8,904 bases of DNA from an uncultured Kordia sp. (GTDB lineage: Bacteria; Bacteroidota; Bacteroidia; Flavobacteriales; Flavobacteriaceae). A program made the position numbers and the translations under genes. Position 1 is the stretch's first letter. Every line of letters starts with the position of its first letter. Below, one piece after another: positions 5,142 through 8,904 of the stretch. A model generated the notes under the pieces. That model saw nothing but the letters and a program-made list of their open reading frames with translations, had not been told where the DNA came from and ran no database searches. Location of the stretch: assembly GCA_913054565.1 (NCBI GenBank), contig CAJXHW010000064.1, positions 1 to 8,904 of the forward strand, in the 5' to 3' direction.

Positions 5142-7601
5142 TTAAGTTGTTGACTTTTTCAAGACTTTTTTATTATTATTGTAATCTAAATAATAAACTA
5201 ATTTTAATGAGAATGTTTGTTTTAAAGGTTCTTTAAATAAAGTTTCCAAACTATTTAAATAGCCAATTTCAGAGTTTTTAGTGCTGTTAAAGAGTTGGTT
5301 TCGGTACAAAGCAATAAGTTGACTTCCAGGGGCAAACTGCCATGAATAGCGTAAATCAAAATTCCAAATATTATAATTGATATTAGGATTATTATAATTG
5401 GTATCTGTAATTAAAGTTTGTTCAACATTATAGCCATTATTTTCTGATAAGCGCCCGTTTTCTTCTAATGTAAATAGGTTGTTTTCATAGTCTACCGTAG
5501 TCCAATAATTTCTTAATGAAAGTGTTAATCCATGAAGTGTATTGAAGTTGTAATTTCCAGAAAAACTATTGATTGTTGTTTTTTGATCTCTTTGTCCAAA
5601 TAAAATATCGCCGTTATTGTAGGTTGTCACATAACCTCTATCATTAGCTTCTTGGCTATATTCATAGGAGTAACTTACTTTAAATTTGTCATTAATTCTT
5701 AAAATTGGAGCTACTTTGTACCAGTAATCAAAATAATTTCTACCGTTTTCAAATAAAGTATTAGCCCCCATATTTGCATCTATAGCTAACGTATTATTGT
5801 AGTTTGAAGACACCCAAACATTTGAATCTAATGAGTTTTCATACACAAAATATCTACCTTCTGTACGTGCTTCAAAATAATCATATTGTTTACCAGCCTC
5901 AAAATTTATACTTCCTCCAAAGTCATGTAATGTTTTTGTTCTTGCATAAAAGTTCATTCCAAAATTATTTCCTGTATAGGTGTTTGGGTTAAACAACTGT
6001 CTGTAATTGAGCCAAGTGTTTATGTTGTAGGTGTTTAATTTTGTAGTTGGTTTAAATATTCTATATGATGCGTTTATAGAAAAGTTATTGTAATTGTTTT
6101 GCTGTGAGATACCAAAATCATTAATGTCATACGTTTTATCTGCTAAATTATGTGCAATGCTAAATTGATAATTACCACTAATTTTTCTAATTGAGAGATT
6201 AGAGTTAAATCCTGTTTCTGTACCTGTTTCAAGATTTAAATTACTCATTTTTATATGACCGCTAACATTGTATGTATTAGCTTTATTGGATAAACTAAGT
6301 AAAGCAGCAGTAACATTTGCATCTCTAAAACGTCCATTTCGGGTAACATTAGTATTTACCAAACTTACAGATGAGTTTTTATTAAACTGTTGGTCTAATA
6401 CTAATACATTATAATTTGTAAATGGTTCAGTTGTTATTTTTCGCGTATCACCAGTTTGTGTATTTTCTATTTCGGCTTCAGTTTTTTCTGTTATGGCATT
6501 GAAAACGCCAATACCTAATCCTTTTTTTGTTCTACCAGATAATTTAATAGCATTTAACATGCTTACTTCCTCAGGATTTTCAACTAAAACTTCATTAGAA
6601 TTTAAATTATCTGCATTAAAGTATTTAGTTGGTATGTTTCCAATTCTTATAGAATAAAATAAATTTCCTTTATTAAATAAGTCAACACCTTCTGTGAAAA
6701 ATTGCCGTTGTTCAGAAAATGTTTGTTCAAAAGGGCCTAAATTTAAAGTAACATTATCCACATTCGTTTGACTGAAATCAGGAATTAAAGTAGCATCTAA
6801 AGTAAAGTTTTCACTAACACCATATTTTACATCTAACCCGGCACTAAAATTACTTTTTTGAGTACCATCAAACCGTGTTTCTGTGCCTGATATAAATGGA
6901 TAAAAACTTAAACGTGTAGGTGGTGTAATATTTTCTAATCCTTTTAATTCACCATGATACAGACCAATATTACCTTTTGTAACATCAATAGGGTTCCATG
7001 TGTACTGTGCTTGATTACGTCGGATATGTCTATGGAAATTTAGTCCCCATGTTTGCGGCCCTTTATTAGAAAAACGTAATGCTGAATATGGAATTTTCAT
7101 TTCAACAATCCAGCCATCATCTACAATTTGTACGGCGCTATCCCAAACAGCATTCCAGCTAAAATCTTCTCCACTAGAAGGGGTTGAAACGGCATCTGCT
7201 TGTGCCCCTGAACTAAACACAAAAAATTCAGTATCGTTTTGTGCATCATTATTTGGATTAAAAATTACTCCAAAAAAATCAGATTGGCCAAAGTTATCCC
7301 TACTATTAAATTGTCTCATAATAAGTTCTGGGTCATCATATAAGTATGCACCAATATATATTGCTGTGTCATCATAAGTTAACTGAACAAGACTTTTGTT
7401 TTGATCAGTTTCTTTTTCTCCCATTATAGGTCTAAATTGTATGAAATTAGAGGCTATTTCTGCTTTTTTCCATATGGCGTCATCTAAAACACCATCTATT
7501 TTAGGGGCATTATTTGTACGGTTTATATGTAAAGATTTTTTGTTTTGCCCGTAACTAGTATACATAATTAAAGACAATAGAACTAAAAAATAATGGTTCA
7601 T
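5142..7601 (-). CDS. CBM9-like plus DUF5916 outer-membrane protein
   Basis: This 819-residue exported protein has a signal peptide of about 18 residues (cleavage near SYG-QN). Residues about 25-180 form a carbohydrate-binding family-9-like beta-sandwich, with the typical opening APKIDGVLDDAIWKKA (32-47) and YIGAYLYDDP (82-91), ending near WIVEMKIPYSALRF. After a short linker comes the DUF5916 region: GLDVKYGVSENFTLDATLIPDFSQ, then FSEQRQFFTEGVDLF, then some 500 residues of alternating, aromatic- and Asn-rich strands consistent with a large outer-membrane beta-barrel. No TonB box or plug domain is evident. The ligand and function of the family are unknown; binding or transport at the cell surface is an inference. 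It is the probable first gene of a transcript with lolD and the TIGR02757 gene, and is divergent from msrA. Confidence 0.85.
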   Translation of the reverse strand: MNHYFLVLLSLIMYTSYGQNKKSLHINRTNNAPKIDGVLDDAIWKKAEIASNFIQFRPIMGEKETDQNKSLVQLTYDDTAIYIGAYLYDDPELIMRQFNSRDNFGQSDFFGVIFNPNNDAQNDTEFFVFSSGAQADAVSTPSSGEDFSWNAVWDSAVQIVDDGWIVEMKIPYSALRFSNKGPQTWGLNFHRHIRRNQAQYTWNPIDVTKGNIGLYHGELKGLENITPPTRLSFYPFISGTETRFDGTQKSNFSAGLDVKYGVSENFTLDATLIPDFSQTNVDNVTLNLGPFEQTFSEQRQFFTEGVDLFNKGNLFYSIRIGNIPTKYFNADNLNSNEVLVENPEEVSMLNAIKLSGRTKKGLGIGVFNAITEKTEAEIENTQTGDTRKITTEPFTNYNVLVLDQQFNKNSSVSLVNTNVTRNGRFRDANVTAALLSLSNKANTYNVSGHIKMSNLNLETGTETGFNSNLSIRKISGNYQFSIAHNLADKTYDINDFGISQQNNYNNFSINASYRIFKPTTKLNTYNINTWLNYRQLFNPNTYTGNNFGMNFYARTKTLHDFGGSINFEAGKQYDYFEARTEGRYFVYENSLDSNVWVSSNYNNTLAIDANMGANTLFENGRNYFDYWYKVAPILRINDKFKVSYSYEYSQEANDRGYVTTYNNGDILFGQRDQKTTINSFSGNYNFNTLHGLTLSLRNYWTTVDYENNLFTLEENGRLSENNGYNVEQTLITDTNYNNPNINYNIWNFDLRYSWQFAPGSQLIALYRNQLFNSTKNSEIGYLNSLETLFKEPLKQTFSLKLVYYLDYNNNKKVLKKSTT

Positions 7602-7643
7602 AAGTAGTGTTTAGTGATATATAGATAATATTCCTATGTTAAG

Positions 7644-7651
7644 CAAATTTA
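7644..7651 (-). promoter_or_regulatory. -7 element upstream of the DUF5916 gene
   Basis: Read on the minus strand, TAAATTTG matches the Bacteroidota -7 consensus TAnnTTTG and would start transcription near 7638, giving a leader of about 37 nt. No clear TTTG -33 element lies at the expected distance, so the call rests on the -7 motif and its position between divergent genes. Confidence 0.4.
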
Positions 7652-7694
7652 CTTTTTGCGTTTTGTTTAAGATGCTAAATAAAAGTTAAAAGAT

Positions 7695-7702
7695 TACCTT
7701 TG
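7695..7702 (+). promoter_or_regulatory. -7 element of the msrA-folE operon, overlapping an upstream TTG
   Basis: TACCTTTG fits TAnnTTTG exactly and predicts a transcription start about 5 bases downstream, near 7707. That lies after the in-frame TTG codon at 7700 and only a few bases before the ATG at 7712, so the ATG is the likelier start and the message would be nearly leaderless. The -33 region has no clear TTTG at 17-21 bases, so upstream support is weak. Confidence 0.45.
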
Positions 7703-7711
7703 GTGGCTATT

Positions 7712-8254
7712 ATGAAAGTTAAAGACATACAATTTGCTACTTTTGCCAACGGATACTTTTGGTGTACAGAAACGGTTTTTTTACAATTAAAAGGTGTAGA
7801 AAAAGTAATGTCTGGTTATACAGGCGGATTTATTAAAAATCCATGTTATAGAGAAATTTGTATGGGAATTACAGGGCATGCTGAAGCTATTAAAATTGAG
7901 TTTGATGCAACAGTTATTTCTTATATTGACTTACTAGAGGTCTTTTTTGTTACCCATGATCCTACAACATTAAATAAACAAGGCTATGATGTTGGAACAC
8001 AGTACAGAAGTGCTATCTATTATCATAATGATGTGCAAAAATCTGCTGCAAAAGCAATGATTTCTTTCCTTGATGACCATAAACTATTTAATAGTAAAAT
8101 TGTTACTGAAGTAACTGAAGCAGGAGAATTTTATAAAGCAGAAGAGGAACATCAAGATTTTTACAATTCCAATCCAAATTTTAGATATTGTAATATTATA
8201 ATCGATCCGAAATTAGAAAAATTAAAAAAACACTACCAAGATAAAATAAAGTAA
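7712..8254 (+). CDS. msrA: Peptide methionine sulfoxide reductase A homologue lacking the nucleophilic Cys
   Basis: This 180-residue cytoplasmic protein is a full-length MsrA by pattern; the family reduces methionine-S-sulfoxide in proteins. Conserved segments are FWCTE (16-20), GVEKVMSGYTGG (28-39), NPCYREIC (43-50), GHAE (55-58), HDPTTLN (82-88), GTQYRSAIYY (95-104), FYKAEEEHQDFY (140-151) and YCNIIIDPK (159-167). The family motif GCFWC is GYFWC here: the catalytic Cys (E. coli Cys51) is Tyr15, encoded by TAC at 7754-7756. The equivalents of E. coli Tyr82, Glu94, Asp129 and Tyr134 are kept as Tyr46, Glu58, Asp93 and Tyr98, with the same 31-residue spacing from position 15 to Tyr46. Cys160 matches the recycling cysteine. 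Cys45 replaces the usual Thr/Ser of NPTY. The frame is intact, so this is not an obvious pseudogene. An in-frame TTG at 7700 could add four residues (MVAI), but it overlaps the promoter motif and the ATG is preferred. Family membership is firm; activity is doubtful. Confidence 0.88.
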   Translation: MKVKDIQFATFANGYFWCTETVFLQLKGVEKVMSGYTGGFIKNPCYREICMGITGHAEAIKIEFDATVISYIDLLEVFFVTHDPTTLNKQGYDVGTQYRSAIYYHNDVQKSAAKAMISFLDDHKLFNSKIVTEVTEAGEFYKAEEEHQDFYNSNPNFRYCNIIIDPKLEKLKKHYQDKIK

Positions 8255-8256
8255 AA

Positions 8257-8853
8257 ATGGGGTACAAGCACTTTGAAGATTATACCGAAGATACTACAAA
8301 TGAAATTAAAGCAAGATATGCTAAAATAATTGAAGAAGTAGGTGAAGATGTTACGCGAGAAGGATTGTTAAAAACTCCAGAGCGAGCTTCTAAAGCCATG
8401 CAGTTTTTAACGCAAGGTTATGATTTAGATGCTGAGGCTATATTAAAAGGTGCCATGTTCAAGGAGGAGTATAATAATATGGTTATTGTAAAAGATATTG
8501 AGTTGTACTCGCTTTGTGAACATCACATGCTCCCTTTTTTTGGTAAAGCACATATTGCATATATTCCAAACGGACATATAGTTGGATTAAGTAAAATACC
8601 AAGAATTGTAGATGTTTTTGCACGTAGATTGCAAGTTCAAGAGCGTCTAACAGATCAAATTTTAAAATGTTTGGACGATACATTGAAACCTCAAGGGGTT
8701 GCTGTAGTTATTGAAGCTTCTCACATGTGTATGATGATGCGTGGCGTACAAAAACAAAATTCTGTGACTACGACATCAGGTTTTACAGGAGCCTTTAAAA
8801 ATCAAGAAACAAGAAACGAGTTTTTAAAATTAATTACATCAGATTTAAGTTAA
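8257..8853 (+). CDS. folE: GTP cyclohydrolase I (type I FolE)
   Basis: This 198-residue cytoplasmic enzyme converts GTP to 7,8-dihydroneopterin triphosphate, the first step towards folate and the entry to 7-deazaguanine (queuosine) synthesis. Zinc ligands are present: Cys87 and His90 in SLCEHHMLPFFG, and Cys158 in EASHMCMMMRG, with the same spacing (3 and 68 residues) as E. coli Cys110, His113 and Cys181. The signature segments YIPNGHIVGLSKIPRIVD (102-119), FARRLQVQERLT (121-132) and the end region SGFTGAF are intact. Length is normal for a form without a long N-terminal extension. It starts 2 bases after the msrA stop and is probably translated from the same message. All catalytic features look functional. 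Confidence 0.96.
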   Translation: MGYKHFEDYTEDTTNEIKARYAKIIEEVGEDVTREGLLKTPERASKAMQFLTQGYDLDAEAILKGAMFKEEYNNMVIVKDIELYSLCEHHMLPFFGKAHIAYIPNGHIVGLSKIPRIVDVFARRLQVQERLTDQILKCLDDTLKPQGVAVVIEASHMCMMMRGVQKQNSVTTTSGFTGAFKNQETRNEFLKLITSDLS

Positions 8854-8904
8854 TTATAGATGTATTTTTTAGTATAAACAACATCTTTGTAAATACTTGA
8901 AAAA

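Noticed and set aside
7700..7711. TTG start adding MVAI to the MsrA homologue
   Set aside because: The TTG is part of the TACCTTTG -7 motif and would lie upstream of the predicted transcription start; MsrA similarity begins after the ATG at 7712.
8483..8683. Minus-strand open frame inside folE
   Set aside because: It is fully embedded in the highly conserved zinc-binding core of folE on the other strand and has no family features.
8854..8904. CATCTTTG at about 8883-8890 as a promoter for a gene beyond the window, and AGATGT/ACATCT arms around it
   Set aside because: It is one mismatch from TAnnTTTG with no visible downstream gene, and the arms are only 6 bp with a long loop; nothing in these 51 bases can be supported.

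Overview
The window is a compact, AT-rich stretch of chromosome from a member of the Bacteroidota, almost certainly a flavobacterium (Flavobacteriaceae). The evidence is the codon and base bias, promoters with the Bacteroidota -7 element TAnnTTTG, starts without Shine-Dalgarno sequences, a lipoprotein with a CSSDD surface-export-like signal, and protein families typical of the group (CBM9/DUF5916 outer-membrane protein, TIGR02757/DUF2400, a lone LolD-type ATPase). No mobile element, CRISPR array, tRNA or rRNA is seen.

Layout. (1) 18-3273, minus strand: a two-gene operon in which a PhoX-like (DUF839) lipoprotein is followed 4 bases later by a di-heme cytochrome c peroxidase/MauG-like lipoprotein. 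The peroxidase carries a roughly 260-residue N-terminal helical extension that looks imelysin-like. (2) 3274-3661: a 388-base gene-free region. It holds the operon's promoter, framed by a perfect 10-bp inverted repeat, GTTAC direct repeats further upstream, and several hairpins. Two of the hairpins together with a TATATTTG element could make a small RNA of about 80 nt. (3) 3662-7601, minus strand: DUF5916 outer-membrane barrel protein, then a LolD-like ABC ATPase, then a TIGR02757 protein. The last two overlap by one base (TAATG), and no terminator is visible after the first, so one transcript is plausible. (4) 7700-8853, plus strand, divergent: a methionine sulfoxide reductase A homologue and GTP cyclohydrolase I (folE), 2 bases apart.

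The most notable observation is that the MsrA homologue is intact and well conserved but has tyrosine where the family has its nucleophilic cysteine (GYFWC instead of GCFWC). The other active-site residues (equivalents of E. coli Tyr82, Glu94, Asp129 and Tyr134) and the C-terminal recycling cysteine remain. A new cysteine lies directly beside the Tyr82 equivalent. The protein is either a pseudoenzyme, a reductase with a relocated nucleophile, or the product of a single-base error. The candidate small RNA and the inverted repeat over the PhoX-like promoter are the next most interesting points. No complete undescribed multi-gene system can be claimed from sequence alone.
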